DNA of 63,207 nt from an uncultured Pelagibacteraceae bacterium (GCA_902604065.1 CACKXF010000003.1:1-63207); one strand, 5' to 3'; positions 35,495 to 45,116 are shown, counted from the stretch's first letter. Numbers and translations are program-made. The notes: a model not told the origin generated them from the letters alone.

Positions 35495-36019
35495 TTATTT
35501 TTTAAGAAATTCTTTTAGTGTTAAATTTTGTTTATCCTTTTTTGACAGCAACGGATTTTTAATAGGCCATCTGATTTTTAAAGAAGCATCATTCCATATA
35601 ATTCCAATTTCATGTTTAGAAGACCTATATTTAGTATTATAATAATGAACTATATTTTCTTTTTCTTTTGCTAAAAATCCATGAGCAAATCCAGGTGGAA
35701 TAAAAATTGATTTACCATTTTTATCTGTAAGTTCAATTTTAAAATGTTTGCCAAATGTTTTTGAATTTTTTCTTAAATCTACTACCACGTCAAGAATTGC
35801 CCCCTTTAATACCGATACAAACTTACCTTGTTTATTTTTAGTCTGCATATGAAGACCTCTAAGAACGTTCTTTTTTGATTTAGAGGTGCACGAAAAAATA
35901 AACCTTGCGCCTTTGAAGAAGGAAGACTTAAAATCTTCCTTAAAGTAACCTCTAGAATCCTTGTAGATTTTATTACTGATAACCTGTAAACCTTTAAATT
36001 TAGTTTTTTTAATTTGCAT
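35495..36019 (-). CDS. rmlC: dTDP-4-dehydrorhamnose 3,5-epimerase (RmlC-like)
   Basis: The 174-residue cupin has SRGYFKEDFK near residue 22, the catalytic histidine in RGLHMQTKNKQGKFV, and GFAHGFLA with the second histidine. It acts on dTDP-4-keto-6-deoxyglucose. The length equals the family norm (about 180). It is divergent from the aminotransferase gene (98 nt between). RmlA and RmlB are about 11 kb away at 46.9-48.8 kb. Confidence 0.87.
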   Translation of the reverse strand: MQIKKTKFKGLQVISNKIYKDSRGYFKEDFKSSFFKGARFIFSCTSKSKKNVLRGLHMQTKNKQGKFVSVLKGAILDVVVDLRKNSKTFGKHFKIELTDKNGKSIFIPPGFAHGFLAKEKENIVHYYNTKYRSSKHEIGIIWNDASLKIRWPIKNPLLSKKDKQNLTLKEFLKK

Positions 36020-36046
36020 TATTTTTTATACGATATATATTTTAAA

Positions 36047-36075
36047 ATGAAATACCACTATTAGTTGTGTATAAT
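36047..36075 (+). promoter_or_regulatory. Candidate promoter for the aminotransferase-ald operon
   Basis: A perfect TATAAT (36070-36075) lies 41 nt before the aminotransferase start. The -35 box at 17 nt spacing (ATGAAA, 36047-36052) is weak, matching the consensus at four of six positions. Confidence 0.35.
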
Positions 36076-36116
36076 TTAGTTGTTTTAGTTAAGCAATAGT
36101 CTAGAAATTTTGTATT

Positions 36117-37460
36117 ATGAGTTCACAAAGAACAAACATTCCTAATTCTTTAAATGAGCACTGGATGCCATTTTCAGATAATAAGTCATTTAAAAAGAAT
36201 CCTAGATTAATTACAGATGCAAAAGGAGTTTATTTAACAAACCATCTTGGTAAAAAGATGATAGATGCTAGTTCTGGTTTGTTTTGTAATCCTTTGGGTC
36301 ACGGAAGAAAAGAAATTACAGATGCAGTCTCTAAACAATTAGATAAATTAGATTACTGCCAACCTTTTAACCAAGGTTACGGTGGTTCATTTGAGCTAGC
36401 AACAAGAATAGCCAAAAAAACACCGGAGGGACTTAACAGAATTTTTTATACAATTTGCGGATCAACTGCAGTCGAGACCGCTATAAAAATTGCTATTGCA
36501 TATCATAGAGCAAAAGGTGACTCTAAAAGATTTAGATTTGTTGGACGAGAAAGAGGTTATCATGGAATGAATATAGGAGCTACAACAGTTGGTGGAATGA
36601 TTAATAATGTAAAAACTTTTGCCAGTATTTTAATGCCAGGTGTTCAACATATGAGACATACTCATTTGCCAGAACATAAATTTGTGAAAGGTCAACCAGA
36701 TACCGGAGTTGAAATGGCTGAAGATTTAGAGAGAATAGCGATGAATTTTGGTGGAGAAAACATTGCCGCCTGTATTGTAGAACCAATTGCAGGATCAACT
36801 GGAACTTTGGTTCCTCCAAAAGGTTACCTGAAAAGAATAAGAGAAATTTGTGATAAGCACGGAATCTTGTTAATTTTTGATGAGGTTATTACGGGTTGGG
36901 GCAGAACTGGCTCAGCTTTTGCTGCTCAAGAATTTGATGTAACTCCGGATATGATTACTATGGCTAAAGCAACTACTAACGGGGTTATTCCAATGGGAGT
37001 AGTGGCTGTCAAAGAAGAAATGTATGATGCTGTATTAGATTCTTCATCAACCAATCCTGAAGGAACACCTGAGTTATTTCATGGCTATACATATTCTGGT
37101 ATACCAGCTGCCGTAGCAGCCGGTTTAGCTGTACAAGATATTTTCGACAAAGAAGATATTTTTAAGAGAGCAAAAGAGATGTCACCTTATTTTCAAGACG
37201 GATTGCACACATTAAAAGATCTTAAAGAAGTTGTAAGCATTAGGGGTTATGGAATGATGGGTGGAGTTGAAATGCGCATGAAAGATAAACCAGGTAAATC
37301 AGGCTTTCAAACTTTTAAACACTGTTATGATGCTGGAATAAACTTCAAAAATACTGGAGATACTTTAATAATTGCACCTCAATTTATCTGTGAAAAAAAA
37401 CATATTGATGAAATTATAGAAAAATTAAGAACTGGTATTTCAAACTATTCAAAGTCATAA
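36117..37460 (+). CDS. Class III aminotransferase, candidate taurine:pyruvate aminotransferase
   Basis: A PLP enzyme of the omega-aminotransferase class (447 residues). It has the STAVETAIKIA cofactor-phosphate loop, the D of LLIFDEVITGWGRTG and the Schiff-base lysine in MITMAKATTNG. The N-terminal NEHWMPFSDN segment is typical of omega-amino acid:pyruvate enzymes. Taurine or beta-alanine are family substrates. Alanine dehydrogenase follows directly, as in taurine-degrading bacteria, to recycle the alanine that pyruvate becomes. This supports a Tpa-like role, feeding sulfoacetaldehyde to Xsc. Confidence 0.88.
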   Translation: MSSQRTNIPNSLNEHWMPFSDNKSFKKNPRLITDAKGVYLTNHLGKKMIDASSGLFCNPLGHGRKEITDAVSKQLDKLDYCQPFNQGYGGSFELATRIAKKTPEGLNRIFYTICGSTAVETAIKIAIAYHRAKGDSKRFRFVGRERGYHGMNIGATTVGGMINNVKTFASILMPGVQHMRHTHLPEHKFVKGQPDTGVEMAEDLERIAMNFGGENIAACIVEPIAGSTGTLVPPKGYLKRIREICDKHGILLIFDEVITGWGRTGSAFAAQEFDVTPDMITMAKATTNGVIPMGVVAVKEEMYDAVLDSSSTNPEGTPELFHGYTYSGIPAAVAAGLAVQDIFDKEDIFKRAKEMSPYFQDGLHTLKDLKEVVSIRGYGMMGGVEMRMKDKPGKSGFQTFKHCYDAGINFKNTGDTLIIAPQFICEKKHIDEIIEKLRTGISNYSKS

Positions 37461-38579
37461 ATGATTATCGGAGTTCCTAAAGAAATAAAGCTTCAAGAGC
37501 ATAGAATAGGTTTAACCCCAGAAAGTGTTAAAATACTTGCTGAAAAAAAACACGAAATTTTAGTTGAGAATAACGGTGGATTTGAAGCAGGTTTTACTAA
37601 CGAAGATTATTTAAAATCTGGAGCAAAAATTGTAAAAACACCAGATGAAATTTTTAAAAAATCTGATTTAATTGTTAAAGTTAAAGAACCTCAGATGAAT
37701 GAGGTAAAAATGATTAGAGAGGGCCAGATTATTTATACATATTTACACTTAGCGGCAGCCAAAGAGTTAACCCTTGGTTTAATGAAATCTAATTCAATTT
37801 GTATAGCATATGAAACTGTAACAGATGATAAAGGTCGTTTACCTTTACTTGCGCCTATGAGCGCAGTAGCAGGAAGAATGTCAATTCAAGCAGGTGCGCA
37901 TGCATTAGAAAAAAATCAAAAAGGCAGAGGTTTACTAATTGGAGGAGCGCCAGGAGTAAAATCTGCAAATGTAGTAATTCTTGGTGGAGGGGTTGTAGGT
38001 GAAAATGCTGCAATAATTGCTACAGGAATGCGTGGAAATGTTTTTATAGTAGATAAATCAAAAAAAAGATTAGAAGAGCTACACGAATTATTTGGCGATA
38101 AGATAATACCAACTGAAAGTGAAAAAGTTGATCTAAAGAAACTTATTTCAGAATGTGATTTACTTGTTGGTGGTGTTTTAATTCCAGGCGCTGAAGCTCC
38201 CAAATTAGTGACAAAAGAAATGATCAAGTCTATGAAACGCGGCTCAGTAGTTGTTGATGTAGCGATTGATCAAGGAGGTTGTATAGAAACTAGTAAACCA
38301 ACAACACACGCAAACCCCACTTATATAGTAGATGATGTGGTTCATTATTGTGTTGCAAATATGCCAGGAGGTGTCCCACGGACTTCTACAATGGCACTTA
38401 ATAAGGCAACTTTACCTTTATTAATAAAATTAGCAGATCAAGGATATAAAAAAACATTAAAAGAAAATAAAAATTATTTATCAGGCTTAAATGTATATAA
38501 GGGTAAAATAACCTTTAAAGGTGTGGCTGATGCTTTTAGACTAGAATACTACTCACCTGAAGAAATATTAAATCAATAA
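37461..38579 (+). CDS. ald: Alanine dehydrogenase
   Basis: This 372-residue protein begins MIIGVPKEIKLQEHRIGLTP, the start of the AlaDH/PNT family. It has a substrate-contacting YTYLHLAA, the nucleotide-binding VVILGGGVVGENAAIIATG and a C-terminal MPGGVPRTSTMALNKATLP. The length matches alanine dehydrogenase, not transhydrogenase. It oxidises alanine to pyruvate and ammonia, producing NADH. It starts directly after the aminotransferase, so the pair should be translated together. Confidence 0.95.
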   Translation: MIIGVPKEIKLQEHRIGLTPESVKILAEKKHEILVENNGGFEAGFTNEDYLKSGAKIVKTPDEIFKKSDLIVKVKEPQMNEVKMIREGQIIYTYLHLAAAKELTLGLMKSNSICIAYETVTDDKGRLPLLAPMSAVAGRMSIQAGAHALEKNQKGRGLLIGGAPGVKSANVVILGGGVVGENAAIIATGMRGNVFIVDKSKKRLEELHELFGDKIIPTESEKVDLKKLISECDLLVGGVLIPGAEAPKLVTKEMIKSMKRGSVVVDVAIDQGGCIETSKPTTHANPTYIVDDVVHYCVANMPGGVPRTSTMALNKATLPLLIKLADQGYKKTLKENKNYLSGLNVYKGKITFKGVADAFRLEYYSPEEILNQ

Positions 38580-38599
38580 ACCTAAACTGGTCAGGTTTA
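38577..38599 (+). terminator. Weak stem-loop after ald
   Basis: A 7-bp stem (38577-38583 with 38593-38599) with a 9-nt loop overlaps the ald stop codon. A T-rich stretch follows only about 20 nt later, so it is a poor intrinsic terminator but may stabilise the transcript end. Confidence 0.25.
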
Positions 38600-38691
38600 A
38601 TTACGCTTCTTTATCAGTTTTTTTTGATTAACCCCATAATGAACTAACTTTGTGTATCAATAGTTTCTCCATGTGATTTAATAGACATTGT

Positions 38692-38892
38692 ATGAGTGCA
38701 ACTGATAAAGAAAAAAACCTTAATTACCAAGAAAATTCTGAGGAAATAAGTTTATATAAAAAAAGAGTGAATTTAAATGAACTTATGGCAAGAATGCACA
38801 AAAGCAAAAAAGAAGAAAAGAAAAACAATATAATTCTATCAGCCGCTGCTATATCGGCTGTAACAGTGTTTGGAATTATTTTAACACTCTAA
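38692..38892 (+). CDS. Small membrane-anchored protein (66 aa)
   Basis: A 66-residue frame with an acidic N-terminus, a Lys/Glu-rich middle and one C-terminal hydrophobic helix (IILSAAAISAVTVFGIILTL, positions 46-65). The frame looks codon-biased like its neighbours, but there is no clear Shine-Dalgarno sequence before the ATG. Membrane-tail anchor with a cytoplasmic charged domain is the only readable feature. Family is unknown. Confidence 0.5.
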   Translation: MSATDKEKNLNYQENSEEISLYKKRVNLNELMARMHKSKKEEKKNNIILSAAAISAVTVFGIILTL

Positions 38893-38976
38893 AAATACTA
38901 AAATTCCATATTTTAATACTTATTATCTAGCTTAATTTCAATTTGCTACTAATTAAAGCATTGATATAAAGAATTA

Positions 38977-40194
38977 ATGAAAATTAAAAAATGTAGAATC
39001 TGTAAATCCAAAAAGTTAGAAAAATTATTTTCATTGGGAAATATGTGTTTCACCGGTAAATTTCCAAATGAAAGACAAATTATACAAAAACAACCTATAT
39101 TGTTATTAAAGTGTAAGAACTGCGAATTAGTCCAACTGGGACATAACTTTGATTTAAATTATTTATATGGACCTGATTATGGCTATAGAACAGGCATCAA
39201 TAAGACAATGTTAGATCATGTAAAAAAAGTTGTAAAACATTTGTCAAAAAAAACAAAACTAAAGAAAAAAGAATTTGTTTTGGATATAGCAAGTAATGAC
39301 GGTTCGTTACTCAAAAACTATAAGAAAAATATTACTACTTTTGGAATTGACCCAATACTGAACAAATATATAGATGAATATAGTAATATAAATTTTAAAG
39401 TTTCAAGTTTTTTTTCTGCAGATAAAATTAAAAGTATTGTAAAAAAAAAATTTAAAATTATTACAGCTTTATCAGTATTTTATGACGCTAACGATCCAAA
39501 TAAATTTTTAAAAGATGTAAAAAAAATATTATTAAAAGAGGGAATTTTTTTGTTAGAGTTCGCAGACTTAGCCTCTATAATTCAATATAAAATGTTTGAC
39601 ACAATTTGTCATGAACATCTTGAATATTATAGTAGTAAAGTAATTATAGATTTATGTAAAAGAAATGGTCTAAGAGTATTTGATATTAAAAAAAATAATA
39701 TAAATGGTGCGAGCAAACAATATTATGTATGTCATAATGACTCTCATTATAAAGATAATATTTCAATTATAAAAAAAGAACTTAATTTAGAAAAAAAGTT
39801 GCAATTATCAGACAAAAATACCTATAAAAAATTTATTAATGAAATAAATCAATCAAAATATAAATTGAATAAATTATTAAATAAAATTAATAGAATGGGT
39901 AAAAAAGTTCATTGTTATGGGGCTTCGACTAAAGGTAATGTATTACTTCAATATTATAATATTAATAATAAAACAATTAATTTTGCTGCAGAAAGAAATA
40001 AAAAAAAATATAACTTATATACACCGGGAACAAAAATTAAAATAATCTCTGAAGTTCTTTCACGATTTCACAAACCTGACTATTATTTAGTTTTACCGTG
40101 GCACTTTAAAAAAGAAATATTAATTCGTGAAACAAGTATAAGAAAAAAAGGTACTAAATTTATTTTTCCCCTTCCTAAACTAGAAATTATTTAG
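38977..40194 (+). CDS. C-methyltransferase-type enzyme with N-terminal zinc domain
   Basis: A 405-residue protein with N-terminal CRICKSKK and CKNCELVQLG (zinc-binding domain), a SAM-methyltransferase domain with FVLDIASNDGSLL, and a C-terminal domain containing HCYGASTKGNVLLQYY and DYYLVLPWHFKKEI. This layout is found in sugar C-methyltransferases. It resembles the protein at 34294-35493. The 3' end overlaps the convergent glycosyltransferase gene by 8 nt. Confidence 0.87.
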   Translation: MKIKKCRICKSKKLEKLFSLGNMCFTGKFPNERQIIQKQPILLLKCKNCELVQLGHNFDLNYLYGPDYGYRTGINKTMLDHVKKVVKHLSKKTKLKKKEFVLDIASNDGSLLKNYKKNITTFGIDPILNKYIDEYSNINFKVSSFFSADKIKSIVKKKFKIITALSVFYDANDPNKFLKDVKKILLKEGIFLLEFADLASIIQYKMFDTICHEHLEYYSSKVIIDLCKRNGLRVFDIKKNNINGASKQYYVCHNDSHYKDNISIIKKELNLEKKLQLSDKNTYKKFINEINQSKYKLNKLLNKINRMGKKVHCYGASTKGNVLLQYYNINNKTINFAAERNKKKYNLYTPGTKIKIISEVLSRFHKPDYYLVLPWHFKKEILIRETSIRKKGTKFIFPLPKLEII

Positions 40195-41065
40195 AAAAAG
40201 TTAATTTTTCCACTAATTCTTCAAAATGGCTTTGAAAATAAAAATCAAATGCATTATTTCCATTTGGGTAAACTAGAGGAAAATTAGGACCTGACTCTAA
40301 CAATCTTGGAACTTTAAGAGCTTCTGCCAAAGCATAACCAAAAGATAAATTTCCAATAAATAATCTTGAACCCTTAATTATTGAAGATAATTCCAAAAAG
40401 TCTTTACTATCATAGTATTTCAGACTCGTTATTTCTTTTTTTAAATCTTTATATTCATTCTCTAAACCTACAAAAATAATATTTTTATATGAGCTTAGAA
40501 AAGAGTAATTAATAAATTTATTTTGTCTTCTTAAACTTCTCATTATAACTATAAAATTTTTATAATTTTTATTGCCTTCAACTTCTAAATAATTTTTTGA
40601 TAAATCTGGAAAAATACCTGTTAAATGAAAATACCATCTTACAGAGTCTATATTGAAGTTAATTGGAAGTTCTCTAAAAAAATTTAAATCTATATCAATT
40701 TTTTGACCATCAAAAATATCCACTTTTTTGAGGAACTTTTGATTTCTCAAAAGCGGTAACATTTTAGCAACAGATTTTTCTGATAGATACACTTCTCCAA
40801 ATGGATGATCTCTTGAAGCGACATGTTTGGGAATTTTTTTATTTATTTGTAGATATAAATGACATTCTTTATTTTTAGATAATTCCTTCAATACAGGCAA
40901 ACTGTTAATAATATCACCTAAATGGCCATAATGAAGAAAAGAAATCTTATCATTTTTTATTAAAATATTTCTAAATTCATTTATTTTTGGAACGATAAAA
41001 CTTTTGTAATTATCTTCTCTTATTTTGATTTTTTTTTTAAAAATATTCGAAAAAAAACTTTTCAC
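40187..41065 (-). CDS. Glycosyltransferase of the heptosyltransferase (GT9-like) type
   Basis: This 292-residue protein has a typical GLGD-like segment (HYGHLGDIINSLPVLKEL) and a C-terminal LFIGNLSFGYALAEALKVPRLLESGP reminiscent of heptosyltransferases, in which NDTG or a similar signature lies. Homology is remote, so the donor is unknown. It is upstream of gmd with an 11-nt gap and in the same minus-strand transcript. Confidence 0.65.
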   Translation of the reverse strand: MKSFFSNIFKKKIKIREDNYKSFIVPKINEFRNILIKNDKISFLHYGHLGDIINSLPVLKELSKNKECHLYLQINKKIPKHVASRDHPFGEVYLSEKSVAKMLPLLRNQKFLKKVDIFDGQKIDIDLNFFRELPINFNIDSVRWYFHLTGIFPDLSKNYLEVEGNKNYKNFIVIMRSLRRQNKFINYSFLSSYKNIIFVGLENEYKDLKKEITSLKYYDSKDFLELSSIIKGSRLFIGNLSFGYALAEALKVPRLLESGPNFPLVYPNGNNAFDFYFQSHFEELVEKLTFSK

Positions 41066-41076
41066 AATAAAATAGT

Positions 41077-42060
41077 TTAATAACCTTCTTTTTCAACAAA
41101 CTCTAAATCAGCTCTAACCATATCTTTTACTAGTCTTTTAAAATCATATTTTGGTTTCCATTTAAGCTCGCGCTTAGCTTTTCTGCAATCGCCTAAAAGA
41201 GTCCTAACTTCTGAAGGACGATATAAAGTTTTTTCTATTTTAATATATTTTTTATAATCCAGATCAACTAACTCAAATGCCATCTTTGCAAAATCTTTAA
41301 CTGAATATTGCGTTCCAGTGCTTATAACATAATCATTTGGAACTCGTTTATTAAGCATCAGCCACATTGCTTCAACATAATCTTCCGCGTGGCCCCAGTC
41401 TCTTTTCGCATCCATATTACCTAGTCTTAAATCTTTTTGTAAGCCAAACTTTATTCTTGCTACTGAATGCGTAATTTTTCTTGTTACGAATTCAAAACCT
41501 CTTCTAGGTGACTCATGATTAAATAATATACCACTACAGCAAAACATATTGTAAGCTTCTCGATAGTTTCTTGTTAAATCGTATCCTGCAACCTTAGATA
41601 TTCCATAAACTGACCTAGGATAAAAAGGTGTTTTTTCTGATTGAGGAACTTCTCTTACTTTGCCAAACATCTCTGATGAGCCTGCAAAATAAAATTTAGT
41701 TTTAGGTGAAAATTCTTTCAATGCAGACAGTATATAATGAGTTCCGTTAATATTTGTATTTAAGGTTGAAAATTCATCTTTAAAAGAATAATCAACATAG
41801 CTTTGAGCCCCTAAATGATAAACCTCATCTGGCTTTATTCTCTGTATTATTTTCACTAAACTAGCATAACTTTCTAAAGATGCGGGGTGTAAAGTAATTT
41901 TATTCAATATATGTCTTAATCGCCACAATCTATGATTCCCATCTTCAAGGGCAACTCTTCTAACGAGGCCGTGAACCTTATATTTCTTTTTTAATAAAAA
42001 CTCGGTTAAATAAGAACCATCTTGCCCAGTAATTCCAGTTATTAAAGCTTTTTTATTCAT
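41077..42060 (-). CDS. gmd: GDP-mannose 4,6-dehydratase
   Basis: Extended SDR of 327 residues. The GITGQDGSYLTEFLLKK motif is at the N-terminus. YGISK with the SSEMFG segment supplies the catalytic Ser/Thr, Tyr and Lys, and HESPRRGFEFVTRKI is characteristic of Gmd. It makes GDP-4-keto-6-deoxymannose, precursor of fucose, rhamnose or perosamine. No fcl or perosamine synthase is within the window, so the next step lies elsewhere. Confidence 0.95.
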   Translation of the reverse strand: MNKKALITGITGQDGSYLTEFLLKKKYKVHGLVRRVALEDGNHRLWRLRHILNKITLHPASLESYASLVKIIQRIKPDEVYHLGAQSYVDYSFKDEFSTLNTNINGTHYILSALKEFSPKTKFYFAGSSEMFGKVREVPQSEKTPFYPRSVYGISKVAGYDLTRNYREAYNMFCCSGILFNHESPRRGFEFVTRKITHSVARIKFGLQKDLRLGNMDAKRDWGHAEDYVEAMWLMLNKRVPNDYVISTGTQYSVKDFAKMAFELVDLDYKKYIKIEKTLYRPSEVRTLLGDCRKAKRELKWKPKYDFKRLVKDMVRADLEFVEKEGY

Positions 42061-42109
42061 TATATTTTAGTTATTTAATGTTATTAATTGTTAATTAAAA
42101 TATTTTAAA

Positions 42110-43219
42110 TTGATTTATACTATTAGAAAAAAATTACAATTGCTATTTAAAAAGTTCACTTATGGACTTTTTAAATTATTTTATGGCAAAATTGAGAAAT
42201 CTGAAAAAATAGGAAATAATTCAAATTCTAGTGTAAAAATATCAAAAGTAGATAAAGACTTTGAATATAAAGTTTATGCAATTAAAAATGCCAGGCTATA
42301 CACCGACACAATAAACGACACAGCTATTATTCAAAACAACAAAATTATTGATGGTCCTTCATTTCAAATTAGAAATGTTAAATTTGAAAATGTAGATAAA
42401 AATATAGTTTTTACTAAAGGCACTCCAAGATTTAAAATTAAATTAAAGGGTAATTTATTCTCTTTATTAACCGGTGGTGGAGGAAATTATAATTATTGGC
42501 ACTGGATGTTTGACGTTTTACCAAGGTTAAAAATTTTAATGAATATAATGGATGTTAATGAAATAGATAATTTTTTATTTCCAAATTTAGAAAAAAAATA
42601 TCAAAAAGAGTCATTGGACTTAATCGGAATACCCAAAAAAAAAAGAATTTCGAGTATAAATATTAGACATATTGAATGTAGAGAAATATTTGTTACAGAT
42701 CATCCTTATGTAATTAAGAACCAAGCTTCCGAAGAAATCCAGAATATGCCATTATGGATTATTAATTGGATTAAAGAAAGTCTTTCTCAAAATATAAAAT
42801 ATATCAAAACAATAAATTATCCAAAAAAAATTTATATCGATAGAAGTGATGCGACTTCGAATCAAAGTTCAATGAGAAAGATTATAAACGATAATGAAAT
42901 CAAAGAAACGCTTGAAGAAAAAGGTTTTACAAGTATAAAATTGAGTTTTTTAACTTTAGAAGAACAAATTAAAATTTTTCAAAATGCCGAGATAATAGTT
43001 GGTCTTCACGGCGGTGGATTTGCAAATATGATATTTTGCCAACCTGAAACTAAAATAATCGAATTAAAATCAGTATCAGCTGGCGACGTCATTTTAAATT
43101 TGGCAGAAAAATGTAATTTAAAGTATGATACTATTTCAAAAGTACCAGAACAATTAAATCAAAATAATCAACTTGGATTTATTAGAGTTGAAAAAAACGA
43201 AATATTAAAAAAATTATGA
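42110..43219 (+). CDS. DUF563-type (GT61) glycosyltransferase
   Basis: The 369-residue protein carries the GT61 features: GGGGNYNYWHWMFDVLPRLKIL, KKIYIDRSDATSNQS and the C-terminal IVGLHGGGFANMIFCQPET. It appears cytoplasmic or membrane-associated. No ATG exists near the N-terminus; an in-frame TAA lies upstream at 42092-42094 and the first usable start is TTG at 42110, with no clear ribosome binding site. Its 3' end overlaps the acyltransferase start by 4 nt. Confidence 0.8.
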   Translation: MIYTIRKKLQLLFKKFTYGLFKLFYGKIEKSEKIGNNSNSSVKISKVDKDFEYKVYAIKNARLYTDTINDTAIIQNNKIIDGPSFQIRNVKFENVDKNIVFTKGTPRFKIKLKGNLFSLLTGGGGNYNYWHWMFDVLPRLKILMNIMDVNEIDNFLFPNLEKKYQKESLDLIGIPKKKRISSINIRHIECREIFVTDHPYVIKNQASEEIQNMPLWIINWIKESLSQNIKYIKTINYPKKIYIDRSDATSNQSSMRKIINDNEIKETLEEKGFTSIKLSFLTLEEQIKIFQNAEIIVGLHGGGFANMIFCQPETKIIELKSVSAGDVILNLAEKCNLKYDTISKVPEQLNQNNQLGFIRVEKNEILKKL

Positions 43220-44256
43220 AAAAGTACCACGGAATAGAAATACTTAGATTTTTTACTTCTATTTCAGTATTAATTTATCATTATAGACACTTTTTTGCCC
43301 CTTATAATTCTTCTTCAAATTTAAATTATTTTGATATCTCATCATCTTTGCCATTTTACAATTTTTTAGGTTTAATTTATGAGCACGGTATTTTTGGTGT
43401 ACACGTTTTTTACACTATTTCTGGTTTTGTATTTGCTCATATATATCTTTCAAATCAAGAAAAGATACCTGCAAAAAGTTTTTTTAAAAATAGATTTGCA
43501 AGACTTTACCCTTTACATTTTTTTACTTTAATTCTTGTTTGTATATTGCAATTTTATAGTCATCTTAAATTTGATACTTTTCAAATTATTGAGATTAATG
43601 ATGTTTATCACTTTTTTTTAAATATTTTATTTATCTCTTCCTGGGGATTTGAAAATGGCCACTCCTTTAACGCTCCCATATGGAGTGTATCCGTTGAAAT
43701 TGCAATATATATTTTTTTCTTTTTATTATTATCATTTATTAAAAAGTATAAAATATTTTTTGTAATATTATTGAGTTTACTTCTTCTTATTATTGATAAG
43801 TCTAAAATCTACGATACGTTATTTTTAGAGTGCGCGCGATTGTTTTTCTCTGGAACATTAATTTACTATCTCTTTCATATTAAATTAAACAATTTATATT
43901 ATTTTATAGTTGCATTATTTTTTTTATTAATAGCTTTTATAGGTAATTTTAAAACTTTTATTTTCTGTCCTGCTTTACTTTTATTCTTTGTAAGTATTGA
44001 CACATATATTAAAAGTGAGTCTTATCAATTATTCTTTAAAAAATTGGGTAATCTTACATACTCCCTTTATTTGTTGCATTTACCTGTACAGATCATACTT
44101 TTAATAATGTTTAAGCAACTTCAAATAAGTGAATTGGTGTTTACAAATGTAATATTTTTTATACTATTTTTTGTTTTATTGATATTCATAGCCAATTATT
44201 TCTTTAAATATTATGAAAAACCCCTTAATGAACTCATAAGAAATAAAATTAAATAA
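43216..44256 (+). CDS. Acyltransferase family 3 membrane protein (OafA-like)
   Basis: The 346-residue protein has about ten hydrophobic helices and the Acyl_transf_3 features: GIEILRFFTSISVLIYHYRHFF with the catalytic-histidine region and a FKNRFARLYPLHF segment. PVQIILLIMF is the terminal region. Such proteins O-acetylate polysaccharide. It overlaps the GT61 gene, so surface glycan decoration is likely. Confidence 0.9.
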   Translation: MKKYHGIEILRFFTSISVLIYHYRHFFAPYNSSSNLNYFDISSSLPFYNFLGLIYEHGIFGVHVFYTISGFVFAHIYLSNQEKIPAKSFFKNRFARLYPLHFFTLILVCILQFYSHLKFDTFQIIEINDVYHFFLNILFISSWGFENGHSFNAPIWSVSVEIAIYIFFFLLLSFIKKYKIFFVILLSLLLLIIDKSKIYDTLFLECARLFFSGTLIYYLFHIKLNNLYYFIVALFFLLIAFIGNFKTFIFCPALLLFFVSIDTYIKSESYQLFFKKLGNLTYSLYLLHLPVQIILLIMFKQLQISELVFTNVIFFILFFVLLIFIANYFFKYYEKPLNELIRNKIK

Positions 44257-44263
44257 CATATTT

Positions 44264-45058
44264 ATGGATAAAAAATATAATTTTCTTAGACCAATTAAAA
44301 ATGAAAATCTTGTAAGGCTTGGAAGAGAAGCAGACGGTGGATATGTAGTAGATAAAAAAATTGTTCAAAATACAGATTGTCTAATTACATTTGGCTTAGG
44401 TCCTGACTGGTCCTTCGAATTAGATTACATAAAGTTAAACAATGAAGTAAAAATATTTATGTATGATTATACTGTTAATAGCAAACCATATTTAAAAGAA
44501 ATCTGGAAATACTTAAGAAGATTTTTGACTTTTAGATCAAAAAGAAGAGATGTACAAGATAGAATTAAATACTATCTTAACTATTTAAATTTTTTTAAAT
44601 TAAAAAATGTTAATTTTTTTCCTGAGAGAATTACATTTCCTATCCAAAATAAGATAGATGCCGATTTAGATAAAGTTTTTTCAAGAATTTCAAATGAAAA
44701 AAAAGTAGTTCTTAAAAGCGATATTGAAGGTAGTGAATTTAAAATTATTGATGAAATTTTAAAATATAATTCTAAGATTAATATGCTAATTTTTGAATTT
44801 CATTGGCTTAATATTAATGAAGATAAATTTATTTATTCAATAAATAAGATTAAAGAAAAATTTAATATTATTCATATCCATGGAAATAATCACTGTGAAA
44901 AACTACCTAGTGGTCTACCGATAGCCTTGGAAATGACTTTTGTTAATAAGGAAATACAAAAAGATGAAGGCAATTATATTAAAAGTTTTCCTTTAAAGAA
45001 CTTAGATTTTCCTAATAATCCCTACAAAGAAGATTTATTTTTTTCTTTTTCGGATTAA
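44264..45058 (+). CDS. FkbM-family methyltransferase-like protein
   Basis: A 264-residue protein with READGGYVVDK near residue 22, ITFGLGPDWSFELDY as the SAM-binding region and KSDIEGSEFKIIDEI, the hallmark of FkbM-type methyltransferases. It likely methylates a sugar hydroxyl. It is downstream of the acyltransferase with a 7-nt gap. The tRNA-Met promoter begins just after its stop. Confidence 0.75.
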   Translation: MDKKYNFLRPIKNENLVRLGREADGGYVVDKKIVQNTDCLITFGLGPDWSFELDYIKLNNEVKIFMYDYTVNSKPYLKEIWKYLRRFLTFRSKRRDVQDRIKYYLNYLNFFKLKNVNFFPERITFPIQNKIDADLDKVFSRISNEKKVVLKSDIEGSEFKIIDEILKYNSKINMLIFEFHWLNINEDKFIYSINKIKEKFNIIHIHGNNHCEKLPSGLPIALEMTFVNKEIQKDEGNYIKSFPLKNLDFPNNPYKEDLFFSFSD

Positions 45059-45075
45059 ATACTTTGAAGGTGTTA

Positions 45076-45103
45076 TTGAACAAATTATAGAATATAATAT
45101 AAC
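45076..45103 (+). promoter_or_regulatory. Probable promoter of the tRNA-Met gene
   Basis: TTGAAC (45076-45081) and TATAAC (45098-45103) are 16 nt apart, 14 nt before the tRNA. A TATAAT at 45093-45098 overlaps as an alternative -10. The expected transcription start is close to the tRNA 5' end, which is typical. Confidence 0.5.
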
Positions 45104-45116
45104 CATTTATTGTTTT

